From assembly GCF_000429185.2 (NCBI RefSeq), contig NZ_AUBJ02000001.1:682001-746000 (forward strand): DNA of 64,000 nucleotides. The letters run 5' to 3'. Shown here piece by piece: positions 18,618-27,708 of this stretch. The notes beneath the pieces were generated by a model. The model made no database searches, was not told where the DNA came from, and saw only the letters and a list, made by a program, of their open reading frames with translations. Positions within the stretch are counted from its first letter, which is position 1; every line of letters starts with the position of its first letter. Source of the stretch: Actinoalloteichus caeruleus DSM 43889. GTDB taxonomy: Bacteria > Actinomycetota > Actinomycetes > Mycobacteriales > Pseudonocardiaceae. The position numbers and the translations under genes are program-made.

Positions 18618-19547
18618 ATGCTGACGTTCCTGCGGCGCCGCGTCGTCTCCAGCGCCATCCCCCTCGTCTTCGTCGTCCTCGGCGTGTTCTGCCTCGCGCG
18701 CCTGACCGGCAACCCGGTCAACCTCTACCTGCCTTTGAGCGCGACCCCCGAACAACGCGCCGAGTTCGCGGCCGCCCACGGTTTCGACCAGCCGATCGTC
18801 ACCCAGCTCGCCGACTACCTGACCTCCCTGCTGGTCCTCGACTTCGGCGAGTCGCTGCGGACCGGGCAACCCGCCGCCGAGATGGTGCTGGCCGCCTTCC
18901 CCGCGACACTCCAACTGGCCGGCGTGACCATGCTCATCGCGATCGCCGGCGCCGTCCTGCTCGGCTGCGCCGCGGCCTACCGGCCGAACTCGCTGGCCGA
19001 CCGGGTGGCCAGCATCCTGTCGATGACCGCCGCGTCCATCCCGGACTTCTGGTTCGCGATCATGGGCGTGCTCGTCTTCGGGGTGACGCTCGAATGGCTT
19101 CCCACCTCCGGCGTCAGCGGCGGCCCGGAGGTGTGGATCCTGCCGATCGCGACGCTGCTCATCCGCCCCTTCGGCGTACTCGTCCAGGTCGTCCGGGGCG
19201 CGATGGTCACCGCGCTGGCCGCGCCTTACACCAAGGTGGCCCGGAGCAAGGGGGCGAGCGAGAAGCGCGTGGTGTTCGGGCACGCCCTCCGCAACGCCGC
19301 GATGCCGGCCCTCACCGTCGCCGGCGACCTGACCATCGGACTCGTCAACGGCGCCGTCGTCGTCGAGACCATCTTCGGGTGGCCCGGCATCGGCAAGCTC
19401 ATGATCGACTCCATCCTGCAACGAGACTTCGCCGTCCTCCAGGCCGCGGTGCTGATCACCGCGCTGACCATCTTCGCGTTGAACATCCTGATCGACGTCT
19501 GCTACGCGCTGCTCGACTCGCGCGTCCGCCAGACCGTGCCGGCCTGA
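18618..19547 (+). CDS. ABC importer permease, DppB/OppB type
   Basis: 309 residues from ATG 18618, one base after the stop of the binding-protein gene. The DppB pattern is clear: N-terminal LTFLRRRVVSSAIPLVFVVLGVFCLARLTGNP, a periplasmic loop with HGFDQPIVTQLADYL and DFGESLRTGQP, and the EAA loop GASEKRVVFGHALRNAAMPALTVAG, followed by VVVETIFGWPGIGKLMIDSILQRDF. Six membrane segments are expected. It forms the channel with the DppC-type partner encoded next. Confidence 0.93.
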   Translation: MLTFLRRRVVSSAIPLVFVVLGVFCLARLTGNPVNLYLPLSATPEQRAEFAAAHGFDQPIVTQLADYLTSLLVLDFGESLRTGQPAAEMVLAAFPATLQLAGVTMLIAIAGAVLLGCAAAYRPNSLADRVASILSMTAASIPDFWFAIMGVLVFGVTLEWLPTSGVSGGPEVWILPIATLLIRPFGVLVQVVRGAMVTALAAPYTKVARSKGASEKRVVFGHALRNAAMPALTVAGDLTIGLVNGAVVVETIFGWPGIGKLMIDSILQRDFAVLQAAVLITALTIFALNILIDVCYALLDSRVRQTVPA

Positions 19548-19561
19548 GCCGAGGAGGCGCC

Positions 19562-20521
19562 ATGACCACCACACCGGGAGGACGACGTCGGCGGAACCCG
19601 TCCGGCGCGCGCACCGGCCCACCGCGTTGGTGGACCCTGCTCGGCGGCGACCGGGTCGCGGTCTGCGCGGCCGTCGTGCTCACCCTGGTCCTCCTGACCG
19701 CGCTGCTCGGCCCGCTGCTGATCGGCGACCGGGCCATCCGCCAGGACCTCGACGCCTCACTGCGCCCACCCTCCCTCGACCACGGGTTCTTCGGGCTGCT
19801 GGGGACCGACGTCCTGGGGCGCAGCGTGCTCGCCCGCCTCATCGAAGCCGCGGGGACCACGCTGTCCGTCGCCGTGCCCGCCGTGCTGTGCTCACTGGTC
19901 GTCGGGTCGGCCGTCGGCATGTGGGCCGGCTACCACGGCGGCCGGCGGGAGAGCGTCGCCATGCGGGTCGCCGACGTCATCCTGAGCTTCCCGTCCCTGC
20001 TGTTGGCCGTGGTCGTGCTCTACGTGTTCGAACCCAGCGTCGCCAACCTGGTGCTGATCCTCGCCATCGCCCGCGTCCCCATCTACCTGCGCACCGCGCG
20101 GGCGGAGTCGGCCGAGATCAGGAGCAGGCTGTTCGTCGACGCGGCCCGCACCTTCGGCACCCGCTCCGGAGCGACGATCGTGCGGCACATCCTGCCGATC
20201 GTCCTGCCGACGCTGCTCACCGTCGCGACGCTGGACTTCTGCTTCGTGATGCTCACCGAATCCTCGCTGAGCTTCCTCGGCATCGGGATCCAACCACCGG
20301 AGGTCAGCTGGGGGCTGATGGTCGCCCAGGGGCGTCAGTACCTCCAGACCGCCTGGTGGATCGCGGTGCTCCCCGGCGTCGCCATCGTCATGACCACCGT
20401 CTCGGCCACCATCCTCGCCGCCTGGGCGCGCCTGGCCACCGACCCCGCCCAGCGCTGGCGGCTCACCCTGCCCCGAGGGCGCCGCCGGCGGCCCGCCACC
20501 ACCGGAGAGGGCACCCCATGA
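19562..20521 (+). CDS. ABC importer permease, DppC/OppC type
   Basis: 319 residues from ATG 19562 (GAGGAGG upstream). After a basic N-terminus and first helix (VCAAVVLTLVLLTALLGPLL) come the DppC landmarks LGTDVLGRSVLARLIEAAGTTLSVA, FPSLLLAVVVLYVF, the EAA loop (RLFVDAARTFGTRSGATIVRHILPIVLPTLL) and LSFLGIGIQPPEVSWGLMVAQGRQYL. It pairs with the DppB-type permease; the stop overlaps the next ATPase start by four bases. Confidence 0.93.
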   Translation: MTTTPGGRRRRNPSGARTGPPRWWTLLGGDRVAVCAAVVLTLVLLTALLGPLLIGDRAIRQDLDASLRPPSLDHGFFGLLGTDVLGRSVLARLIEAAGTTLSVAVPAVLCSLVVGSAVGMWAGYHGGRRESVAMRVADVILSFPSLLLAVVVLYVFEPSVANLVLILAIARVPIYLRTARAESAEIRSRLFVDAARTFGTRSGATIVRHILPIVLPTLLTVATLDFCFVMLTESSLSFLGIGIQPPEVSWGLMVAQGRQYLQTAWWIAVLPGVAIVMTTVSATILAAWARLATDPAQRWRLTLPRGRRRRPATTGEGTP

Positions 20522-21543
20522 CCCCGACCACCGCCCCGCCCGCCCGCCAACCGGAACCCGGCGCACCGCCACCCGCGTTGCGGGTCGAGGGCCTCACCGT
20601 CGACCTGACCACACCGACCGGCGAGCTGCGCGCCGTCGACGGAGTCGGCTTCAGCGTCCACAAGGGGCGAACGCTCGCCCTACTCGGGGAGTCCGGCTGC
20701 GGCAAGTCCATGACCGCTCAGGCGGTGGTGGGCCTCCTCGACCCCGTCGCCCGCGTGACCGGCGGCACCGCCCACGTCAACGGGACCGAGGTCCTGGGGC
20801 TCAGCCGCTCCCAGCGCGCCAGGCTCGCCGGGCCCGTCCTGTCCATCGTCTTCCAGGACGCGCTCACCGCCATGAACCCGGTGCGGACCGTGGGCGCCCA
20901 ACTCGCCGAACCCTTCCGCATCCACCGAGGACTCTCCCGGCGGGCGGCACGGGAGCGGGCCGTCGAACTGATGGACGGCGTCGGCATCCCCGAACCCCGG
21001 GCCAGAGCCCGGTCCTACCCGCACCAGTTCTCGGGGGGGATGCGCCAACGCCTGCTCATCGCGATGGCGGTGGCCCTGGAACCCGACGTCCTCATCGCGG
21101 ACGAACCGACCACGGCCCTGGACGTCACCGTGCAGGCCCAGGTGATGGAACTCCTCGCCGACCTCCAGGCCCGGCAGGGCATGGCCCTCGTCCTCATCAC
21201 CCACGACCTCGCCGTCGTCGCCGAACACGCCGACGAGGTAGCCGTCATGTACGCCGGGCACGTCGTGGAGACCGGACCGGTCACCGAGGTGTTCACCCAC
21301 CCCCGCCACCCCTACACGCGGGGGCTGCTCGACTCCGTGCCCGAGCGGGCCGCGAAGGGGCGACCGCTGCACGCCGTGCCCGGCAGCCCACCGGAGCTGG
21401 GCTCCATCCCCACCGGCTGCGTGTTCCAGAGCCGTTGCCCGCTCGCCGCCGACGTCTGCGCCGCCGAGCGCCCCCGACCGCGTCCCACCGGACCGTCCCG
21501 CGCGGCGGCCTGCCACCGTTCCGAGGAGCTCGCCAGTGACTGA
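20518..21543 (+). CDS. ABC importer ATPase, DppD/OppD type
   Basis: 341 residues from ATG 20518 (ATGA overlap with the permease). Walker A GESGCGKS (about 60-67), Q-loop VFQDALTAMNPV, signature FSGGMRQRLLIAMAV, Walker B VLIADEPTTALDV and switch histidine ITHDLAVVAEHAD are all intact. The C-terminal oligopeptide/dipeptide-type cluster CVFQSRCPLAADVC is present. It powers import together with the DppF-type partner downstream. Confidence 0.94.
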   Translation: MTPTTAPPARQPEPGAPPPALRVEGLTVDLTTPTGELRAVDGVGFSVHKGRTLALLGESGCGKSMTAQAVVGLLDPVARVTGGTAHVNGTEVLGLSRSQRARLAGPVLSIVFQDALTAMNPVRTVGAQLAEPFRIHRGLSRRAARERAVELMDGVGIPEPRARARSYPHQFSGGMRQRLLIAMAVALEPDVLIADEPTTALDVTVQAQVMELLADLQARQGMALVLITHDLAVVAEHADEVAVMYAGHVVETGPVTEVFTHPRHPYTRGLLDSVPERAAKGRPLHAVPGSPPELGSIPTGCVFQSRCPLAADVCAAERPRPRPTGPSRAAACHRSEELASD

Positions 21544-22573
21544 CGTGTCCCCACCCTCGGACCAGCCCGCCCCCCTGCTGACGGCGACCGGCCTGCGCAA
21601 GTCGTTCCGCGTCGCGAGGAACAGGACCGGGAACGCGCGCCTGACCGCGCTCGACGGAGTCGACCTGCGGGTCGAACGGGGCCGCACCCTCGGTCTCGTC
21701 GGCGAGTCCGGCTGTGGCAAGTCGACCCTGGCCCGCGTCCTGCTGTTGCTGGAACGGCCCGACGAGGGCACCCTCCGCTTCGACGGCATCGACCCGTTCA
21801 CCCTGCGCGGCCGCGCCCTGCGCGCCTGGCGGCGCCGCGTCCAGATGGTCTTCCAGGACCCCTTCGCCTCCCTGAACGCCCGGATGACGGCGGCGGAGAT
21901 CATCGCCGAGCCGTGGCGCAGCCACCGCGACATCGCCCCCGAGGGCGCTCGCCGGGACACCAGGGTGCGCGAGCTGCTCGACCTCGTCGGCCTGCGCCCA
22001 GGGGACGCCCACCGCTATCCCACCGAGTTCTCCGGCGGGCAACGGCAACGCATCGGCATCGCCCGCGCGCTGGCCCTCGGCCCCGACCTGATCGTCTGCG
22101 ACGAACCGGTGTCCGCGCTGGACCTCTCCGTGCAGGCGCAGGTGCTGAACCTGCTTGCCGACCTCCAACGCGAGTTGGGGGTGTCCTACCTGTTCATCTC
22201 CCACGACCTCTCCGTCGTCCGCCACGTCGCCGACCGGGTCTCGGTGATGTACCTGGGCAGGGTCGTCGAACACGGGCCGGCCGAGGAGGTCCTCGACCGC
22301 CCGGTCCACCCCTACACCTCGGCGCTGGTGTCCTCCGCCCCGTCCCTCGAACTCACCGGCGACGGCCGGCGGCGGACCGTGCTCCAAGGGGAGATCCCGT
22401 CTCCGATGGACCCGCCATCGGGTTGCCGGTTCCGCACCCGCTGCCCCCGGGCGACGACGGTGTGCGCGGAGGCGGAACCACCGCCGGCCACCCGGTCCGG
22501 TGCCCCGAGTGGCACCGGAGATCACCGGGGGTGGTGCCACCACCCGCTGGGACCCACCCCGGCTCCGCCATGA
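21536..22573 (+). CDS. ABC importer ATPase, DppF/OppF type
   Basis: 345 residues from GTG 21536, overlapping the previous gene by eight bases. Walker A GESGCGKSTL, Q-loop MVFQDPFASLNARM, signature FSGGQRQRIGIARAL, Walker B LIVCDEPVSALDL and ISHDLSVVRHVAD are present; the C-terminus has the CRFRTRCPRATTVC cluster. It completes the importer. Its stop overlaps the TauE/SafE-like ATG by four bases, so that gene is translationally coupled. Confidence 0.94.
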   Translation: MTDVSPPSDQPAPLLTATGLRKSFRVARNRTGNARLTALDGVDLRVERGRTLGLVGESGCGKSTLARVLLLLERPDEGTLRFDGIDPFTLRGRALRAWRRRVQMVFQDPFASLNARMTAAEIIAEPWRSHRDIAPEGARRDTRVRELLDLVGLRPGDAHRYPTEFSGGQRQRIGIARALALGPDLIVCDEPVSALDLSVQAQVLNLLADLQRELGVSYLFISHDLSVVRHVADRVSVMYLGRVVEHGPAEEVLDRPVHPYTSALVSSAPSLELTGDGRRRTVLQGEIPSPMDPPSGCRFRTRCPRATTVCAEAEPPPATRSGAPSGTGDHRGWCHHPLGPTPAPP

Positions 22574-23285
22574 GCGGCGCGGAGTTCTGGCTGCTCAGCG
22601 CGGTCGTCCTCCTCGGAGCGCTCGCCCAGGCCTCGATCGGGTTCGGACTGGGCCTGCTCGCCGCCCCGGTGGTGGCCCTGGTCGATCCCACACTCGTGCC
22701 CGTCACCCTGATCCTGCTCGCGACCGGGGTGACCGCCACCGTCCTGGTGCTGGACCGGCAACACGTCGACCTGCGGGGGACCGGCATCGCCCTCGGCGGC
22801 CGGGTCGTGGGAACGGTGGCGGGTGCCGCCCTGGTCGCCGCGTTGCCCGCCCGGGCGCTGGCGGTCGCCGTGGGAGTGGTCGTCCTGCTCGGGGTGGTCG
22901 CCACCGCCGGGGGCCTCACGCCACGCCCCACCACCCGGGCCGTCGCCCTCGCGGGCGCGGTCTCCGGTCTGATGGGCACCGCCACGTCCATCGGGGGCCG
23001 CCGATGGCGATGGTCTGGCAGGGGATGGCCGGCCCCCGTCTGCGAGGCACGATGAGCGGGTTCTTCCTCGTGGGTTCCCTGCTCAGCCTCGCCGCCCTCG
23101 CCGTCGCCGGCAACGTCGAGATCACCACCCTCCAGCACACCCTGTGGCTGCTGCCCGCCGCCCTGGCCGGGGTGCTCCTCGCCCGCCGCGTCTCCGGAGC
23201 CCTCGACAGCCGACGTTCCCGCACCGCCGCGATGGCGCTGGCCAGCATCGGTGCCGTGGTCCTGATCGGCCAACAGGTGCTCTGA
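22570..23285 (+). pseudogene. TauE/SafE-family membrane permease with single-base frameshift
   Basis: From ATG 22570 the protein reads as a TauE/SafE permease (SAVVLLGALAQASIGFGLGLLAAPVVALVDP, RQHVDLRGTGIALGGRVVGTVAG, AGAVSGLMGTATSIGG). At the G run 22993-22997 the frame is lost and ends 60 bases later. The continuation lies in the other frame: PPMAMVWQGMAGPRLRGTMS, then membrane helices to 23285. One missing G restores GGPPMAMVWQ, the family motif, and a protein of about 239 residues with the usual two halves. TauE/SafE proteins export small sulfonates, sulfite or organic anions. Position at the end of the importer operon suggests a linked anion. It may be a sequencing error. Confidence 0.82.
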
Positions 23286-23518
23286 CCAGGCCATCCACCA
23301 CAGCTGTTCCGGTCAGGGCTGGCGCTGTCCGGGAACCGGGCGGCGGGGTTGGTCGCGGCCGGTCCTCTGGTCGCGGGGCGCCGGTGACGAGGCGAGTCGC
23401 CCTGTCGAGGACGAAGCCGCGCCCCCGGCCCCCCGGGGTGCCCGCGCTGCCCGCCCTACCCGACGAGGGGCCTCGCCTCCGAGGCACAGCCGTGAGCGGT
23501 CACCGCGACCGGGGCGCC

Positions 23519-23760
23519 TCAGATGTCCCGGACGAAGATGATGGCGTCGGTCTGGTCGGTGGTGGCCGGGTCGAGCGGGAAGTAGGTGTGGTCAGCCGGG
23601 ACGCGTGGCGCTGGTTCCCGGTCGAGAGCCGAGGCGAGACGGGCGGGATCGACGACGGTGCGGGCGTCGGGGAGGGTCGACAACAGCCCTTCGAGGCTGT
23701 CGGGCCGGGGAACGTCGGAGCCCCGGGTGCCGAAGGCGGTGGCGGCGTCCCTCGGCCGCC
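23519..23760 (-). pseudogene. C-terminal remnant of an unidentified enzyme, possibly erythromycin-esterase-like
   Basis: A minus-strand frame ending at 23519 reads SLEGLLSTLPDARTVVDPARL, then a spacer and HTYFPLDPATTDQTDAIIFV. The pattern of an SLExxL helix followed by a final DAIIFV strand resembles the end of erythromycin-esterase-family proteins, but the match is weak and rests on memory. No start codon or N-terminal domain remains; the region upstream is occupied by the 2-hydroxyacid dehydrogenase gene. I treat it as a truncated remnant. Confidence 0.3.
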
Positions 23761-23783
23761 GGGCGGGGCCCCGAGCAGGAGGG

Positions 23784-24776
23784 TCACGGCCGGACGCCAG
23801 CTCGCACGACGTTCTCCAACGGATGACCACTGGAGAGGCGGCCGATGTTCGCCGCGATGTCGCGGGCGCGGCCGGCGAAGGTCTCCAGGGTGTGGCCCGA
23901 ATGGTGCGGGGTCATCACGACGTTGTCGAGCGCGTCGAAGGGCCGCGAGTAGCCCCGGGCGCCCAGCCCGTCCTTCGGGTGGCCCCACCAGACGTCCAGC
24001 GCGGCACCGCCGATGCGCCGTTCCGCCAGCGCCTCGTACAGCGCGTCCTCGTCGATGATCGGCCCCCGCGACACGTTGACCAGCACCGCGTCCGGGCGCA
24101 TCGCCGCCAGCTCCGCCGCACCCACCAGCCCCCGGGTCTCCGCCGACAGCGGGACGGTCAGGACGACCAGGTCCGAGGACGCCAACAGGTCCGGCAGGCG
24201 GTCCTGGCCGTCGACCCGGTCCACCACCACCCCCGGCGGAACCGGGGCACCCGGGTCGCGCCGCACGGCCCGCACCCGCATCCCCAGGGCGCTGGCCGCC
24301 CTGGCGACCGCACCCCCGATCTCACCCATGCCCACCAGGCCCACCGTCCGCCCGGCGAGGGTGCCCCCCAGGGGGACCGCCGGGTCGAGCGCGACCGACT
24401 CCCACCGACCGGCCCGCAGTGACCGGTCGGCGCGCGGCACCCGGCGGAACAGCATGATCGCGGCCATCACCACGTACTCGGCGATCGACCGGCCGTGGTG
24501 GAAGGTGTTGCACACGTGGACCGCCGGGGCCAGCGCGTCCAGCGCGACCCGGTCCACCCCCGCCCCGGTCACGTGCACCAGCCGCAGGGCGGGGGCGGCC
24601 CCGGCCATCTCCGCCGACACCCGGGAGGCCACCAGCACCTCGGCGTCACCGAGGCGGGAGATGACCTCCTCGTCCGGCCGGCCCACCAGGAACTCCCAGT
24701 CGTGGCCGTCGCTCCCGCCCCGGGTCAGCACGTCCCGGAACCTGTCGATGATGGGGTCGGTGAGCACGATCCGCAT
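23784..24776 (-). CDS. D-isomer-specific 2-hydroxyacid dehydrogenase, second copy
   Basis: 330 residues from ATG 24774-24776. Substrate-domain motif LVHVTGAGVDRVALDAL, Rossmann motif GLVGMGEIGGAVARAASALGM (GxGxxG), NVSRGPIIDEDALYEALAERRIGGAALDVW for the Arg and nearby Glu region, and MTPHHSGHTLETF with the catalytic His. In the Glu region the usual DVFxxEP reads DVWWGHPKDG, so the acid that pairs with the catalytic His is not obvious; this resembles GyaR/PdxB-like divergent members. It follows the gudD-like gene by 53 bases and mirrors the first module's gudD plus dehydrogenase pairing. Confidence 0.85.
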   Translation of the reverse strand: MRIVLTDPIIDRFRDVLTRGGSDGHDWEFLVGRPDEEVISRLGDAEVLVASRVSAEMAGAAPALRLVHVTGAGVDRVALDALAPAVHVCNTFHHGRSIAEYVVMAAIMLFRRVPRADRSLRAGRWESVALDPAVPLGGTLAGRTVGLVGMGEIGGAVARAASALGMRVRAVRRDPGAPVPPGVVVDRVDGQDRLPDLLASSDLVVLTVPLSAETRGLVGAAELAAMRPDAVLVNVSRGPIIDEDALYEALAERRIGGAALDVWWGHPKDGLGARGYSRPFDALDNVVMTPHHSGHTLETFAGRARDIAANIGRLSSGHPLENVVRAGVRP

Positions 24777-24829
24777 CGGACGGACTCCTCCCGTGTCGCG
24801 CGTGCCCGAGCCCCGGTGGCCGTCGCCGG

Positions 24830-26116
24830 TCACCAGCGGGGCGCGGTCGGGTCGAACGCGGGCTCGAAACGGCGCAGGTACCCGGTGTCGTCCCGCTCCC
24901 GGATGCCGCAGGACAGGTAGCGCTCGTGGAGCCGGGCCAGCGCGTCGCGGTCGAGTTCCACGCCCAGCCCGGGAGCGGTCGGCACCGGGACCGCTCCCGC
25001 CTCGAAGCGCAGCGCGCCCGGCACGACCACGTCGTCCTCGGGGTGTTTCCACGGCCAGTGCGTGTCGCACGCGTAGGTGAGGTTCGGCGTGGCCGCCGCG
25101 AGGTGGGTCATCGCGGCGAGGCTGATGCCCAGGTGCGAGTTCGAGTGCATCGACAGCCCGAGCGCGAACGTGTCGCAGATCCCCGCCAACGTCCTGGAGC
25201 GGTGCAGACCACCCCAGAAGTGGTGGTCGGAGAGGACCACGCCCACCGCCGAACGGGCGACGGCGGGCCTGACGTGGTCGAAGGCGACGACGCACATGTT
25301 CGTCGCCAGCGGAGTCGACACCGCCTCGGCGACCCTGGCCATGCCCTCGATGCCCGTGGTCGGGTCCTCCAGGTACTCGATGACGCCGTCGAGTTCGCGG
25401 CCGACGCGGATGGCGGTCTCCACGCTCCAGGCACCGTTGGGGTCGACCCGCAGCGGGTGGTCCGGGAAGGCCACGCGCAGGGCGTGGATCGCGGCGACCT
25501 CCTCCTCGGGCGGGAACACGCCGCCCTTGAGCTTGATCGCGCCGAACCCGTACTCGTCGACCATGCGGCGGGCCTGCGCGACGATCTGGTCCGGGGTGAG
25601 CGCCTCACCCCAGTGGTCCGGCTCGGCCCCCGGGTGCCCGGCCCACTTGTAGAAGAGGTAGGCGCTGTAGTCGACCCGGTCGCGGACCGCTCCGCCCAAC
25701 AGGTCGCTCACGGGTCGGCCGAGCGCCTTGCCCTGGATGTCCAGGCACGCCACCTCGAAGGGGGAGAGCACCCGGTCGGCGGTGCTGCTGCCGGTGACCA
25801 TGCCGCTCATCCCGTGGCCACGCGTGCCGTGGTCCCCGGCCACCACCGCCCGCACCCGGCGAGCCAGCTCGTTGAGGTGCCAGACGTCGACGCCCACGAG
25901 AGCGGCACCGGCGAGGCGCAGCCGGTCGAGGTGCCCGGCGTCGCCGTAGGTCTCGCCCAACCCGGTCAGGCCCGAGTCCGTCAGGACCTCGATGACCGCG
26001 CGCAGCGCGAACGGTTCGTGGACCCCGACCGTGTTGAGCAGGGGCAGGTCCCGGAAGGCGACCGGGGTGATCCGCACCTCCCGGATGCGGTGCTCCATCA
26101 TGGCCGCGTCGCGCAT
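24830..26116 (-). CDS. Glucarate dehydratase-like enzyme, second copy
   Basis: 428 residues from ATG 26114-26116, which has GGAGGAA six bases upstream. Enolase-superfamily acid-sugar dehydratase. The base motif GFGAIKLKGGVFPPEEEV (KxK), metal ligands LRVDPNGAWS and IEYLEDPTTG, NMCVVAFDHV, SDHHFWGGLHRSRTLAGI and SMHSNSHLGISLAAMTHL are intact. The overall pattern follows glucarate dehydratase, but the sequence differs throughout from the first copy (13560-14912), so it may prefer another aldarate such as galactarate or idarate. Located between the IclR gene and the second dehydrogenase, with a candidate IclR site at 26189-26204. Confidence 0.87.
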   Translation of the reverse strand: MRDAAMMEHRIREVRITPVAFRDLPLLNTVGVHEPFALRAVIEVLTDSGLTGLGETYGDAGHLDRLRLAGAALVGVDVWHLNELARRVRAVVAGDHGTRGHGMSGMVTGSSTADRVLSPFEVACLDIQGKALGRPVSDLLGGAVRDRVDYSAYLFYKWAGHPGAEPDHWGEALTPDQIVAQARRMVDEYGFGAIKLKGGVFPPEEEVAAIHALRVAFPDHPLRVDPNGAWSVETAIRVGRELDGVIEYLEDPTTGIEGMARVAEAVSTPLATNMCVVAFDHVRPAVARSAVGVVLSDHHFWGGLHRSRTLAGICDTFALGLSMHSNSHLGISLAAMTHLAAATPNLTYACDTHWPWKHPEDDVVVPGALRFEAGAVPVPTAPGLGVELDRDALARLHERYLSCGIRERDDTGYLRRFEPAFDPTAPRW

Positions 26117-26188
26117 CCTGTTCCTCCGGCTGTACGGCCGACCCGGGGCCGGCGAACGGCGGGTACCGACGCAGCCTAACCGCCGATT

Positions 26189-26204
26189 GTCCACATGGGT
26201 AGAC
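26189..26204. promoter_or_regulatory. Candidate IclR operator
   Basis: GTCCACATGGGTAGAC is an imperfect palindrome (GTCyAC, four bases, GTrGAC). It lies 73 bases before the gudD-like start in the 134-base gap after the IclR gene. IclR proteins usually bind such sites near the operon they control. Confidence 0.4.
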
Positions 26205-26250
26205 GCGATCCACGGGGGAAGACGCCAGGTGGTGGGGTGCCCCCGTCCCG

Positions 26251-27102
26251 TCAGGCGCTGCCCAGCGAGCCCAGCTCGGCGGTCAATGCCGCGTGCTCGA
26301 TCCGCTCCCGCGCCCGGAACATCGCGGCGACGATGTCGGCCTCACGGGCCGGGGTGAGCCGGGCCACCGGCACCGAGGCGCTGATCGCGTCGCTCGCCGG
26401 TGTCGAGTAGCGCAGCGGCATCGCGAAGCAGTGCAGGCCCAGGCTGTTCTCCTGCCGGTCGATCGCATACCCCCGTTCACGCGCGGCCGCGAGGTCGCGT
26501 TCGAGGGCGGCCCGGTCCGTGCGCGTGTGCTCGGTCAACGCGGTCAGTTCGGCGGGCAGGTGCTCCGCGAGCTCGGGGGCGGGCAGTTCCGCCAGCAGGG
26601 CCTTGCCCAGGGCGGTCGAGTAGGCCGGCAGTCGGCGACCGACCCGGCTGTGCGGCCGCAGGTACTGGCTCGACGCCCGGGTCACCAGGTACACCACGTC
26701 CTCGCCCGCCAGCCGCCCGAAGTGGAACGTCTCGTCGAGGAGTTCGCCCAGCGAGTCCAGCACCGGTTTGGCGACCCGCACGTGGGCGTCGGTGTCCAGG
26801 TAGGTGGTGCCCGCGAGGAGGGCGCGGATGCCGATGGCGTACAGCGCCCCCGAGGCGTCGGTGCGCACCCAGCCGTGCTTCACCAGCGTCCGCAGCAGGG
26901 CGTGGCAGCTGCTCCGGGGCATTCCCAGCGCCTCGCTGAGTTCCCGGAGCCGGGCGGGGCGGTTCTGGCGCGCGGCGAGGAGTTCCAGGAGCTCGAGGGT
27001 GCGTGCCGCCGACTTCACCTCCCGGACGCCCCCGCTCCGCTCCGGCGCCCCGGGCGCGTCGCCCTCGCCGCCGCGTCCGGGCACGCCGGTGTGGTCTGAC
27101 AT
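26251..27102 (-). CDS. IclR-family transcriptional regulator
   Basis: 283 residues from ATG 27100-27102 (GAGGAGG upstream; a GTG-type start six codons earlier is possible). Winged helix: VKSAARTLELLELLAARQNRPARLRELSEALGMPRSSCHALLRTLVKHGWV. The C-terminal effector domain shows GRRLPAYSTALGKALLAELP and YAIDRQENSLGLHCFAMPLR, both IclR landmarks. It precedes the second gudD-like/dehydrogenase module on the same strand, with 134 bases between, and probably controls that module in response to a sugar acid. The first module has a LysR regulator instead, so the two are likely induced separately. Confidence 0.92.
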   Translation of the reverse strand: MSDHTGVPGRGGEGDAPGAPERSGGVREVKSAARTLELLELLAARQNRPARLRELSEALGMPRSSCHALLRTLVKHGWVRTDASGALYAIGIRALLAGTTYLDTDAHVRVAKPVLDSLGELLDETFHFGRLAGEDVVYLVTRASSQYLRPHSRVGRRLPAYSTALGKALLAELPAPELAEHLPAELTALTEHTRTDRAALERDLAAARERGYAIDRQENSLGLHCFAMPLRYSTPASDAISASVPVARLTPAREADIVAAMFRARERIEHAALTAELGSLGSA

Positions 27103-27708
27103 CGGAGCCTCCTCGCCCATTCGCGTCCGATCTGGACATCCGGCGACCGTCGGACGCAGCCGGTAACGCTACCGGGAGCCGCCCGCGGAGTCGGCCGCGC
27201 GGGCGCTGGGCCGGTGGGGGTGGTTGGCCGGGGTTGAACCCTGGCGGGTCGTGGTCCCGCCCCGGGAGGGGAGGCGGTCCCCACGCGGACTACTGGGGCT
27301 CGTGGTCACTGCCCCGAGGTCGTCCCGGCGGCGGGGTCAGGTGTCCGGTCGGTGGCCATGACGGCGTGCGGGCCGCCACGCCTGCTCGCTCTCCTCGAGG
27401 TCAGGAGACGGTGAACGCCGGGTTCGAGGCCCTTCGGTGGTGGAGGCGGCGGAACACCGGCGGGATGGGAGGGAGTGAGCGCAAGGGACGACCTGCCGAG
27501 GGGAACTCCGAGCCCAGCGGCCGCGGCGCTGGCCACCCGATGCGAGTGTGTTTATCGCAAGTGTTAGCTTGTTTTTTGCAAGTGACGATGCGGGGGCTTC
27601 GTGCGGTACGGCATCCCCGGTGGCGGCGCGACCGGGCTCCGCCACCGGGGCGCCGGGTGCCGCGCCGGCTGGGCGTCCCCCGCCCCGACGAGGGTGGAGT
27701 GGTGAGTG
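27103..27708 (+). promoter_or_regulatory. Long non-coding region with AT-rich repeats and a strong hairpin
   Basis: 606 bases without a supported gene. An AT-rich island at about 27549-27590 holds two copies of GCAAGTG (27557-27563 and 27578-27584), 21 bases apart (two helical turns), with CTTG in between (27568-27571), so alternating CAAG/CTTG half sites. Downstream, CCCCGGTGGCGG (27615-27626) and CCGCCACCGGGG (27639-27650) form a perfect 12-bp stem with a 12-base loop, 59 bases before the DHFR-like start. The island looks like a promoter/operator and the hairpin like a leader structure of the DHFR-like gene. Confidence 0.55.
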
